Program-made: the position numbers and the translations under genes
DNA from: Betaproteobacteria bacterium
Lineage (GTDB): Bacteria > Pseudomonadota > Gammaproteobacteria > Burkholderiales > Burkholderiaceae
DNA: 11,662 nucleotides
Assembly: GCA_947468785.1 (NCBI GenBank)
Contig: CANIMS010000025.1
Span: forward strand, 1 to 11,662
Reading direction: 5' to 3'
Notes under the pieces: model-generated
Seen by the model: only the letters and a program-made list of their open reading frames with translations
What the model was told of the DNA's origin: nothing
Database searches by the model: none
In this document: positions 5,773-11,662 of the stretch, in pieces
Numbering within the stretch: the first letter of the stretch is position 1
Layout of the letters: every line of letters starts with the position of its first letter

Positions 5773-6904
5773 GAGCATAGCCTTTCGCAATGGCATCCTT
5801 GACCCTACTCTCTTGTGGCTTGATGCCAATGCCGCTATCAGCCAACTGAGATACATCCAGGTGTCCGGCATTCGCTGTTAGCGCTTGATCGCAAATATCA
5901 AACTGCAAATACTGATTTGACATGCTAAAACCCCAGGGTACTTCGCCTAAAGCAAAACCAATGGCAGCCGTTGCGGCGCCAGAGAGAGATGTTTCTGCAA
6001 TTTTGCATGCTAAGTTCATGCCCAGATTGTGGGCCTTTAATACTTTTGCAGCCTCTATTGCCTCGAGCACGCCTCCCGTTTTAATGAGCTTTAAACTTGC
6101 TCCATCAAATGCTTTAGCCTTTATGAACTCTTCGATCTCCGCTAAGCCATGGATCGATTCATCTAGGCCAATAGGAATCAGCGACTTTTTCTTCAGCTCA
6201 ATAAAATCGCTCAAAGCTAAATCTGCTGGCACAAGTTGTTCAGCAAAACTCAATTTACTTGCTTGCTTGGACTCACAAAAACGTATTGCATCACTCAGGC
6301 TCAAGGCTCCATTCGCATCAACAGAAATAACATCTCCGTCTAGCAATTCCGAAAGCATCGCTACCCGCTCCATATCCTCAGCCAAGGAAAGAGATCCGAT
6401 TTTGATCTTCCAGTGTCTAAAGCCTTGGGTACGATATGTCTTAGCATCTGCTACCTCTTTCTCAGGCGAACCTCCTAGCATACGCAGCAAAGGAATCGGT
6501 TTTGGATCAGCAAGATGCGAGAGCTTGTTTTCTAAACGCAGATACTTCCAGAGCGGTATTGACTGCCTTTGGGTGAAGAGATCCAATAAGGCCATCTCGA
6601 AGCACGATTTGGCTGAGGCATTGCCATATAAGATGCTAGAAAAGATTTGGGCAAAATTCTTTGGATCCTTCCATTCGTATGATTTGGCATTTTCAACCAA
6701 GTACTTCACACTACCTAGAAGACTATCTAAGGTCTCACCAGTCATGAGTGGAGCCACTGAAGCCTCGCCCCAACCTTGTCGACCCTCTTCATCCGTCAAA
6801 CAGAGAAGAACTGTTTTGGCATCCCTTACAAATTCCCGCGACATCTTAATTGGCTCAATGAGCGGAATCGAGAGTGGAAAGATGGTCGCTTGAGTAATAT
6901 TCAT
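5759..6904 (-). CDS. Enolase-superfamily enzyme, muconate cycloisomerase-like (MLE subgroup)
   Basis: This 381-residue protein has the enolase-superfamily capping domain (about 1-125) and TIM barrel (about 130-350). Active-site residues of the MLE-type layout are present: the KxK pair K166/K168 (HWKIKIG), metal ligands D196 (SVDANG), E222 (FAEQLV) and D248 (GLDES), and the opposite-face lysine K272 (ASLKLIKTGG). All members abstract a proton alpha to a carboxylate. Known reactions of this subgroup include cycloisomerisation, o-succinylbenzoate synthesis, dipeptide epimerisation and some lactone or sugar-acid reactions. The substrate is not identifiable here. The ATG at 6902-6904 aligns with the family start, but no Shine-Dalgarno is visible. 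The gene converges on the dehydrogenase gene with a 14-base overlap and is divergent from the UxaA-like gene. A degenerate copy of the candidate operator lies 19 bases upstream. Confidence 0.88.
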   Translation of the reverse strand: MNITQATIFPLSIPLIEPIKMSREFVRDAKTVLLCLTDEEGRQGWGEASVAPLMTGETLDSLLGSVKYLVENAKSYEWKDPKNFAQIFSSILYGNASAKSCFEMALLDLFTQRQSIPLWKYLRLENKLSHLADPKPIPLLRMLGGSPEKEVADAKTYRTQGFRHWKIKIGSLSLAEDMERVAMLSELLDGDVISVDANGALSLSDAIRFCESKQASKLSFAEQLVPADLALSDFIELKKKSLIPIGLDESIHGLAEIEEFIKAKAFDGASLKLIKTGGVLEAIEAAKVLKAHNLGMNLACKIAETSLSGAATAAIGFALGEVPWGFSMSNQYLQFDICDQALTANAGHLDVSQLADSGIGIKPQESRVKDAIAKGYALIQC

Positions 6905-6922
6905 TTGCAGATATTAATACGT

Positions 6923-6937
6923 AAATTTAACGGGTAA
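6923..6937. promoter_or_regulatory. Weak third match to the candidate operator, upstream of the enolase-family gene
   Basis: The plus strand reads AAATTTAACGGGTAA. It agrees with the reverse form of the repeated site (AACnTATACGGnTAA) at 10 of 13 fixed positions, including the block ACGG-n-TAA. It sits in the 213-base divergent spacer between the enolase-family and UxaA-family genes. A TTGACA -35-like hexamer occurs nearby at 6955-6960 but has no convincing -10. The match could be chance. Confidence 0.25.
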
Positions 6938-7117
6938 GAAAAAGAATGAGTATTTTGACATCCCTTTTGCATTACAAGCTTCTTCGGATATGCTGCTCGA
7001 TATCTTTACCCAAAATGGGAGAAAATCAGGCTAATTCGTCATAATAAAGAATACACCTGAAGCATATAAGAGCAACGTATGTTTGAAAAAATGAAATTAC
7101 ATTACTGAAAGACTGAC

Positions 7118-8665
7118 ATGATTGAAACTTCTGGAAAAAAAATGGCAGGCCCAATCATTCGCCTCCACCCTAACGACAATATTGTGGTGGCCAGGGTTGA
7201 TATTGGCATTGGCGCCGAAGTCCCTAGCGAACACTTTACAAGCCGCAGCCAAGTTCCTGCCGGCTACAAAATTGCCACTAAGAAAATTCTCAAAGGTGAG
7301 CCGATTCTGAAATACAACGTCACAGTTGGATTTGCGAATGTGGATATCGAGCCAGGCACTATGGTTCATAGTCACAACACTGAGTTTCGTGAGTTTGATC
7401 GTGACTATGCTTATGCCAGCGAATTTAAACCTACCAATATGTTGCCGGAGTCTGAGCGCGCAACATTCCAAGGTTATGTGCGCCCCAATGGAAAAGTAGG
7501 AACACGAAATTTCATTGGCATCTTATCAACCGTGAACTGCTCAGCAACCGTAGTCAATATGATTGCTGACTGGTTTACTCCTGAGCGCCTGAAGGACTAT
7601 CCCAACGTAGATGGTGTTGTGGCATTTAGTCACGATATTGGCTGCGGAATGGAAATGAGTGGTGAACCAATGCAACTCTTGCGCCGCACTATGGCAGGTT
7701 ATGCGCGTCACCCCAATCTAGCAGCTGCATTAATTGTGGGTCTTGGTTGCGAGCGCAATCAACTCAAAGGTCTGATGGAGCAAGAAGATCTTCATGAAGG
7801 TCATCTTCTGCATACCTTCATCATGCAAGAAACGGGCGGTACCCGCAAAACTATCGAAGCAGGCATCGAAGCTGTTAAAGCCTTGCTTCCAGAAGCTAAT
7901 AAAGCCAAGCGCCAAACAGTGTCAGCCAGTCACCTTACCGTTGGCTTGCAATGTGGTGGCTCTGATGGATTTTCATCCATCACCGCTAACCCCGCTTTAG
8001 GGGCAGCAATTGATATTTTGTCGCGCCATGGCGGTACGGGCATCCTTTCTGAGACTCCTGAAATTTATGGTGTAGAACATACCCTTACCCGCAGAGCAGC
8101 CAGTAAAGAAATTGGTGAAAAACTCATTCAGAGAATTCGCTGGTGGAAAGATGAATACTCTGTTGGAAGAGATGTGCAGATCAACGGCAAGGTCAGTCCA
8201 GGCAATCAAATTGGTGGGCTTGCCAATATTTTTGAAAAGTCTCTAGGCTCCTCAATGAAGGGTGGTACTGGTCCTTTAATGGAAGTCTATAAATATGCCG
8301 AGCCTGTTACAGCCAAAGGATTTGTCTTTATGGATACCCCTGGATTTGATCCAGTATCGGCTACAGGCCAAATTGCTGGCGGGGCTAACTTAGTCGCATT
8401 CACCACAGGCCGCGGATCAATGTTTGGCTCTAAGCCTGCTCCTTGCCTCAAATTAGCCACCAATACCCCGATGTATGAGCGCTTGACTGAAGATATGGAT
8501 ATTAATTGCGGCGAAATCCTCGATGGCACCGTTTCCGTTCAGGAAATGGGACAGCGTATTTTTGAGCTATTTCTCCGGACCGCCTCTGGTGAACCTTCCA
8601 AAAGCGAGCTTCTGGGCTTGGGGAATTATGAGTTTGTTCCATGGCAAATTGGCGTCATGAGCTAA
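7118..8665 (+). CDS. UxaA/GarD-family sugar-acid dehydratase (altronate/galactarate dehydratase-like)
   Basis: This 515-residue cytoplasmic lyase is of the UxaA/GarD family, which eliminates water from aldonates or aldarates such as altronate or galactarate to give 2-keto-3-deoxy acids, using a metal centre. The N-terminal SAF domain (about 12-85, starting IIRLHPNDNIVVARVDIG) is joined to the full GarD-type catalytic region (about 112-510). Conserved family segments are GYVRPNGKVGTRNF, FSHDIGCGMEMSGEP, LIVGLGCERNQ, LQCGGSDGFSSI, FMDTPGFDP and TGRGSMFGSKPAPCLK with an INCGEILDG end. The substrate is not resolved; altronate-, arabinonate- and fuconate-type dehydratases and sulfolactate sulfo-lyase all share this superfamily. 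The ATG at 7118 has only a weak GAAAG upstream, and the ATG eight codons later is an alternative. It lies divergent to the enolase gene, completing the putative sugar-acid locus. Confidence 0.9.
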   Translation: MIETSGKKMAGPIIRLHPNDNIVVARVDIGIGAEVPSEHFTSRSQVPAGYKIATKKILKGEPILKYNVTVGFANVDIEPGTMVHSHNTEFREFDRDYAYASEFKPTNMLPESERATFQGYVRPNGKVGTRNFIGILSTVNCSATVVNMIADWFTPERLKDYPNVDGVVAFSHDIGCGMEMSGEPMQLLRRTMAGYARHPNLAAALIVGLGCERNQLKGLMEQEDLHEGHLLHTFIMQETGGTRKTIEAGIEAVKALLPEANKAKRQTVSASHLTVGLQCGGSDGFSSITANPALGAAIDILSRHGGTGILSETPEIYGVEHTLTRRAASKEIGEKLIQRIRWWKDEYSVGRDVQINGKVSPGNQIGGLANIFEKSLGSSMKGGTGPLMEVYKYAEPVTAKGFVFMDTPGFDPVSATGQIAGGANLVAFTTGRGSMFGSKPAPCLKLATNTPMYERLTEDMDINCGEILDGTVSVQEMGQRIFELFLRTASGEPSKSELLGLGNYEFVPWQIGVMS

Positions 8666-8684
8666 TAGAACGGTAGAATTAATC

Positions 8685-8697
8685 CTTGAAGTTCAAG
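8685..8697. promoter_or_regulatory. Dyad CTTGAA-G-TTCAAG upstream of cbpA, possible promoter element
   Basis: A perfect 6-base dyad around one central base lies 29 bases before the cbpA ATG. CTTGAA equals the -35 core of sigma-32 heat-shock promoters, which would suit a DnaJ homologue, but no CCCCAT-like -10 follows. Alternatively TTCAAG (8692-8697) with TATATA (8714-8719, 16-base spacing) could form a weak sigma-70 promoter with an almost absent leader. Confidence 0.25.
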
Positions 8698-8725
8698 CAA
8701 GACTTAAACGAAATATATAAGGCTT

Positions 8726-9706
8726 ATGAAATTTAGGGATTACTACGAAACCTTGGGGGTAGCGCGCTCCGCTACCGAGGCTGAGATCAAATCAGCCTAC
8801 CGAAAATTAGCTCGCAAATATCACCCTGATGTGAATAAAGAATCGGGGGCTGAAGAACAATTCAAAGCGATTGGTGAAGCTTATGCCGTTCTCAAAGATA
8901 CTGAGAAACGAGCTGCCTATGATCGTTTTGGAGAAAACTGGAAGAATGGTCAAGACTTTACCCCTCCTCCAAATTGGAACGAAGGGTTTGAATATTCTGA
9001 TGGTGGGTATGGTGGTGGCCATCCTGGATATGGTGGTGGCTTCGAAGGTGATCAAAGCGAATTTTTTGAATCTCTTTTTGGCAGAGGTAAACATCGACAA
9101 GGTGGTCGAAGTGGACAGTCGCGCCAGGGCATGAATTTCAAAGGACAAGATCATCACGCAAAAATTTTGATTGATCTTGCTGATGCATACAACGGCGCAA
9201 AGCGCACGATTGCATTACATATGCCAAGCATGGATGCAGAAGGTCATGTTGGCACTCAAGAGCGTAAATTGGATGTCAGCATTCCCAAGGGAATCAAGGC
9301 TGGGCAAAATCTTCGCCTCTCCGGCCAAGGCGGACCTGGCATGGGCCAAGGGGGCGCTGGCGATCTCTATTTAGAAATAGACTTCCACCCCAATCCAATC
9401 TATCGAGTGGATGGTAAGGATGTCTATATTGATATTCCACTTGCCCCTTGGGAGGCTGCTTTAGGGACCACTGTGAATGTGCCAACCCCCGCAGGCTCAA
9501 CGCTCGAACTTAAGATACCAGCAGGCACTGTGTCTGGCCGCAAGATGCGTCTCAAAGGTAAGGGTATCCCCAGTGCAGAGCCAGGAGATTTATACGTTGT
9601 TCCAAGCATTGCATTACCGCCCGCGCAAACCGATGCACAAAAAGAAGCCTATCAACATTTTGAAAAGGCTTTTGATTTCAATCCTAGAACTCACTTGAAG
9701 GGATGA
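8726..9706 (+). CDS. cbpA: DnaJ-like co-chaperone, curved DNA-binding protein CbpA
   Basis: This 326-residue class II (zinc-finger-less) J-protein stimulates DnaK ATPase and delivers substrates. The E. coli homologue also binds curved DNA and joins the nucleoid in stationary phase. The J domain is residues 4-70, with the HPD motif at 33-35 (KYHPDVNK) and RAAYDRFG at its end. A Gly/Phe/Tyr-rich linker follows (about 88-115, GGYGGGHPGYGGGFEG). Two C-terminal beta-sandwich substrate domains span about 140-310 (LDVSIPKGIKAGQNLRLSGQGG; GDLYLEIDFHPN; PTPAGSTLELKIPAGTVSGRKMRLKGKG). No CxxCxGxG repeats are present, which separates it from DnaJ. The ATG is preceded by AAGG only three bases away, a poor ribosome site. 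The adjacent cbpM confirms the identity. Confidence 0.95.
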   Translation: MKFRDYYETLGVARSATEAEIKSAYRKLARKYHPDVNKESGAEEQFKAIGEAYAVLKDTEKRAAYDRFGENWKNGQDFTPPPNWNEGFEYSDGGYGGGHPGYGGGFEGDQSEFFESLFGRGKHRQGGRSGQSRQGMNFKGQDHHAKILIDLADAYNGAKRTIALHMPSMDAEGHVGTQERKLDVSIPKGIKAGQNLRLSGQGGPGMGQGGAGDLYLEIDFHPNPIYRVDGKDVYIDIPLAPWEAALGTTVNVPTPAGSTLELKIPAGTVSGRKMRLKGKGIPSAEPGDLYVVPSIALPPAQTDAQKEAYQHFEKAFDFNPRTHLKG

Positions 9707-9711
9707 TGAAA

Positions 9712-10023
9712 ATGACTCAAACCAATATCACCTGGATTGAAGGCAGTGTTGTGGAGAATGAAGTACACATGACGATTGTGGAGCTCTCACATGCCTCAAG
9801 AACTCCCGAAGAGCTCATCATGTCTTGGGTGTCTGAAGGAGTGTTAAGCCCTTCTGGCTCAAGTCCTCAAGATTGGCGTTTTAGTGGCGACTCTCTGCGC
9901 AGGGCAAAAACGGCTGCACATCTTACTCATGATTTAGAACTCAATGTTCCAGGCGTTGCCTTAGCGCTAGAACTACTAGATGAGATAGATCAGCTGCGCA
10001 CTCGCCTAAAGCTTGCCAAATAA
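9712..10023 (+). CDS. cbpM: Chaperone modulator CbpM (MerR-like)
   Basis: This small protein of about 103 residues is of the CbpM family. In E. coli CbpM binds the J domain of CbpA and inhibits both its co-chaperone and DNA-binding activities. The MerR-like helix-turn-helix core is visible as TIVELSHASRTPEELIMSWVSEGVLSP in two parts, then DWRFSGDSLRRAKTAAHLTHDLELNVPGVALALELLDEID and a charged C-terminal helix. Possible ATGs lie at 9703, 9706 and 9712. The Shine-Dalgarno GAAGGG (9697-9702) is nine bases from 9712 and too close to the others, so 9712 is preferred. Starting at 9703 would give 106 residues and a 4-base overlap with the cbpA stop (ATGA). Either way the pair should be co-translated. 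Its stop codon lies one base from the stop of the convergent ABC-F gene. Confidence 0.9.
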   Translation: MTQTNITWIEGSVVENEVHMTIVELSHASRTPEELIMSWVSEGVLSPSGSSPQDWRFSGDSLRRAKTAAHLTHDLELNVPGVALALELLDEIDQLRTRLKLAK

Positions 10024-10024
10024 G

Positions 10025-11662
10025 TTAAGACTCAGAACGACTTAAGAGTTGTTCCCAGCGCTGTAGCTTTTTATCGAGCTGCTCAGTAATTTCCGTCAAG
10101 CGCGCTTGCATACTAGCCGCTAACTCTGGTTCATTTTTATACAAATCAGGGTTACTCATTGCAATCCCAATATCGGCTTGCTCAGTCTCAAGTGCCTCAA
10201 TTTGAACAGGTAATGTCTCTAATTCTTGACGCTCTTTGCCATTGAGTTTTTGCACTCCACTCTGATTGACTGCCTTTGCTACTGGCTTAGCCTCTGACTT
10301 AGTCTCGACTTTTGGAGGTGTTGCGCTTTGCGCCTTAGCATTGGAGTTTGCTGCACGAATTTTGTCAGAGCGAGCCTTCTGAATCTTCCAATCTTCATAG
10401 CCACCCTCATACTCACGCCAAAATCCATCACCTTCATTAGCAATAATGCTGGTCACGACGTTATCCAAAAAGTAACGATCGTGACTGACCAAAAAGACAG
10501 TGCCTTTGTAATCCTGAAGTAATTGCTCAAGAAGATCTAAGGTATCGATATCTAGATCATTGGTTGGCTCATCCAATACCAAAACATTAGCTGGTCTAGC
10601 GAACAAACGCGCTAAGAGTAATCGATTACGCTCACCACCAGACAAGGTGCTTACCGGAGAATTAGTGCGCTCAGGTGCAAATAAAAAATCACTCAAGTAA
10701 CTCTTAACGTGTTTTTTATTCCCGTTAATTTCAATCCACTCACTACCTGGGCTGATGTAGTCCTCAAGTGAGGCATTGAGATCAAGACCCTCACGCATTT
10801 GATCAAAATAGGCAACCTCTATACGGGTGCCCATCGTTGCTGTGCCAGAGTCTGGTGCAATGGTACCTAAGATCAACTTTAATAAAGTAGTCTTACCTGC
10901 GCCGTTAGGACCAAGCAAGCCCACCTTATCACCACGCAAAATGGTAGCGGTAAAGTCCTGCACGATTGGACGATCATATGCCTTAGAAACATTCTGTAAG
11001 TCAGCAACAATCTTTCCACTGCGATCACCTGCTGATACTGCTAATTTCACCTGACCGATTGCATCTCTGCGTTGTGCACGGCTAGTGCGTAAATTTTCTA
11101 AGCGGGCAATGCGGGCAACGCTACGAGTTCGACGAGCTTCTACCCCTTTACGAATCCACACCTCTTCCTGGGCTAATAATTTATCAGCCCTGGCATTGGC
11201 TAAAGATTCTGAATTGAGCTCTTGATCCTTAAGCACTTCATAAGCCGAGAAGTTTCCAGGGTAAGAGCGCAAGATGCCACGGTCTAACTCGACAATCTGA
11301 GTGCAAACATTATCTAAGAAGGCGCGATCATGGGTAATCAATATGACAGAGCCCTGGTATTCCTTTAGAAGCTCCTCTAGCCAAGCGATTGAATCTAAAT
11401 CAAGGTGATTCGTTGGCTCATCGAGCAACAGTACATCGGGCATCTCTACCAGAGCGCGCGCCAAAGCCACTCGCTTTTTAGTTCCACCAGATAGAGTGCT
11501 AATTTTGACATCGGCTTCTAGGTGTAAACGATCGAGCGTTTCGTATACGCGCTGCTCCCAATTCCAGCCGCTGAGTGCCTCAAGCTGAGACTGAACCTCA
11601 TCTAAGCGATGATGGGATGCATCGTCCCAGTCACCTACGCTCAGGGCTTCATACTCTTCACG
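10025..11662 (-). CDS. uup: ABC-F family ATPase, Uup-like (5' end beyond the window)
   Basis: These 545 codons form a soluble ABC-F ATPase with two fused nucleotide-binding domains and no membrane segments. Uup is linked to ribosome function and to suppressing transposon excision. Numbered from the window edge, the first domain retains signature LSGGTKKR (57-64) and Walker B DVLLLDEPTNHLD (from 76); its Walker A lies outside. The ABC-F linker (about 150-210) is rich in Arg, Lys and Glu. The second domain has Walker A GPNGAGKT (251-258), signature LSGGE (340-344) and Walker B DEPTNDLDIDT (364 on). EGGYEDW and a lysine/alanine-rich tether lead to a C-terminal coiled coil (about 464-545), typical of Uup over EttA, YbiT or YheS. 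The frame is open to position 11662, so the GTG at 11470 is internal. Roughly 90 N-terminal residues are missing. Confidence 0.9.
   Translation of the reverse strand, partial: REEYEALSVGDWDDASHHRLDEVQSQLEALSGWNWEQRVYETLDRLHLEADVKISTLSGGTKKRVALARALVEMPDVLLLDEPTNHLDLDSIAWLEELLKEYQGSVILITHDRAFLDNVCTQIVELDRGILRSYPGNFSAYEVLKDQELNSESLANARADKLLAQEEVWIRKGVEARRTRSVARIARLENLRTSRAQRRDAIGQVKLAVSAGDRSGKIVADLQNVSKAYDRPIVQDFTATILRGDKVGLLGPNGAGKTTLLKLILGTIAPDSGTATMGTRIEVAYFDQMREGLDLNASLEDYISPGSEWIEINGNKKHVKSYLSDFLFAPERTNSPVSTLSGGERNRLLLARLFARPANVLVLDEPTNDLDIDTLDLLEQLLQDYKGTVFLVSHDRYFLDNVVTSIIANEGDGFWREYEGGYEDWKIQKARSDKIRAANSNAKAQSATPPKVETKSEAKPVAKAVNQSGVQKLNGKERQELETLPVQIEALETEQADIGIAMSNPDLYKNEPELAASMQARLTEITEQLDKKLQRWEQLLSRSES

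Noticed and set aside
5791..5828. Inverted repeat TGGCATC / GATGCCA downstream of the 3HCDH-fold gene as a terminator
   Set aside because: The loop is 24 bases and no T-run follows on either strand. It lies in enolase coding sequence and is probably chance.
5922..6893. A 323-codon open frame on the plus strand, antisense to the enolase-family gene
   Set aside because: The opposite strand encodes a complete enolase-superfamily protein with all active-site residues. The antisense product has no recognisable family, is serine/alanine-rich as expected of a mirror frame, and has no ribosome binding site.
7009..7019. Small hairpin CCCA-AAA-TGGG in the enolase/UxaA spacer
   Set aside because: The stem is four base pairs, with no T-run and no dyad extension. 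It is too weak to call as a terminator or operator.
7070..7085. AACGTATGTT upstream of the UxaA-like gene as a further operator copy
   Set aside because: It shares only the CGTAT core with the TTAnCCGTATAnGTT site, with too many mismatches outside the core to count.
7097..7471. A 124-codon minus-strand frame opposite the start of the UxaA-like gene
   Set aside because: It lies within the conserved SAF domain and linker coding sequence, has no recognisable domain and is best seen as a shadow frame.
11468..11470. GTG as a start codon of the ABC-F gene
   Set aside because: The frame stays open to the right edge and upstream codons encode the ABC signature LSGGTKKR and further typical sequence, so the gene continues beyond the window.
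1..11662. Mobile element, phage, CRISPR, toxin-antitoxin or defence system
   Set aside because: I read both strands for transposase or integrase genes, spaced direct repeats and small paired genes and found none. All complete genes fit metabolic or housekeeping families.

Overview
The window looks like a chromosomal stretch from a betaproteobacterium of the order Burkholderiales, with a Polynucleobacter-like freshwater bacterium as the best guess. The clues are a Bug/TctC-type periplasmic binding protein, the CbpA/CbpM pair, a flavocytochrome c sulfide dehydrogenase end, moderate-to-low GC and tightly packed genes. This placement rests on gene content and recall; no search was run.

Positions 1-953 (+ strand) hold the C-terminal end of a flavocytochrome c sulfide dehydrogenase flavoprotein and a complete pirin-family gene. 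A likely intrinsic terminator serving the opposite strand lies inside the last codons of the pirin gene.

Positions 970-8665 form the core of interest, apparently a catabolic locus for an unidentified sugar acid or other polyhydroxy acid. A four-gene minus-strand operon runs from an SMP-30/gluconolactonase-type lactonase through a GntR/UTRA regulator and an Ldh_2-family NAD(P)-dependent dehydrogenase to a Bug solute-binding protein. Divergent from it is a dehydrogenase of the 3-hydroxyacyl-CoA dehydrogenase fold. This gene is convergent, with a 14-base overlap, to an enolase-superfamily (muconate cycloisomerase-like) gene. Divergent from the enolase gene is a full-length UxaA/GarD-type dehydratase gene. 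A plausible scheme is capture by the Bug protein, lactone opening, oxidation or reduction by the two dehydrogenases, and dehydration or isomerisation by the two lyase-type enzymes. The order of steps and the substrate cannot be read from the sequence.

The 139-base divergent spacer at 4695-4833 carries two near-identical sites (TTAnCCGTATAnGTT). One lies just upstream of the ribosome binding site of the lactonase gene and the other abuts the start of the dehydrogenase gene. They are good candidates for operators of the GntR/UTRA regulator encoded in the operon. A weaker third match lies upstream of the enolase gene.

Positions 8726-10023 (+) encode the DnaJ-like co-chaperone CbpA and its modulator CbpM, overlapping at the stop/start. 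Positions 10025-11662 (-) hold most of an ABC-F ATPase of the Uup type, which runs off the right edge. The co-chaperone and ABC-F genes are ordinary housekeeping neighbours. I see no mobile elements, phage genes, CRISPR array, tRNA or rRNA, and no gene-free stretch over 300 bases.
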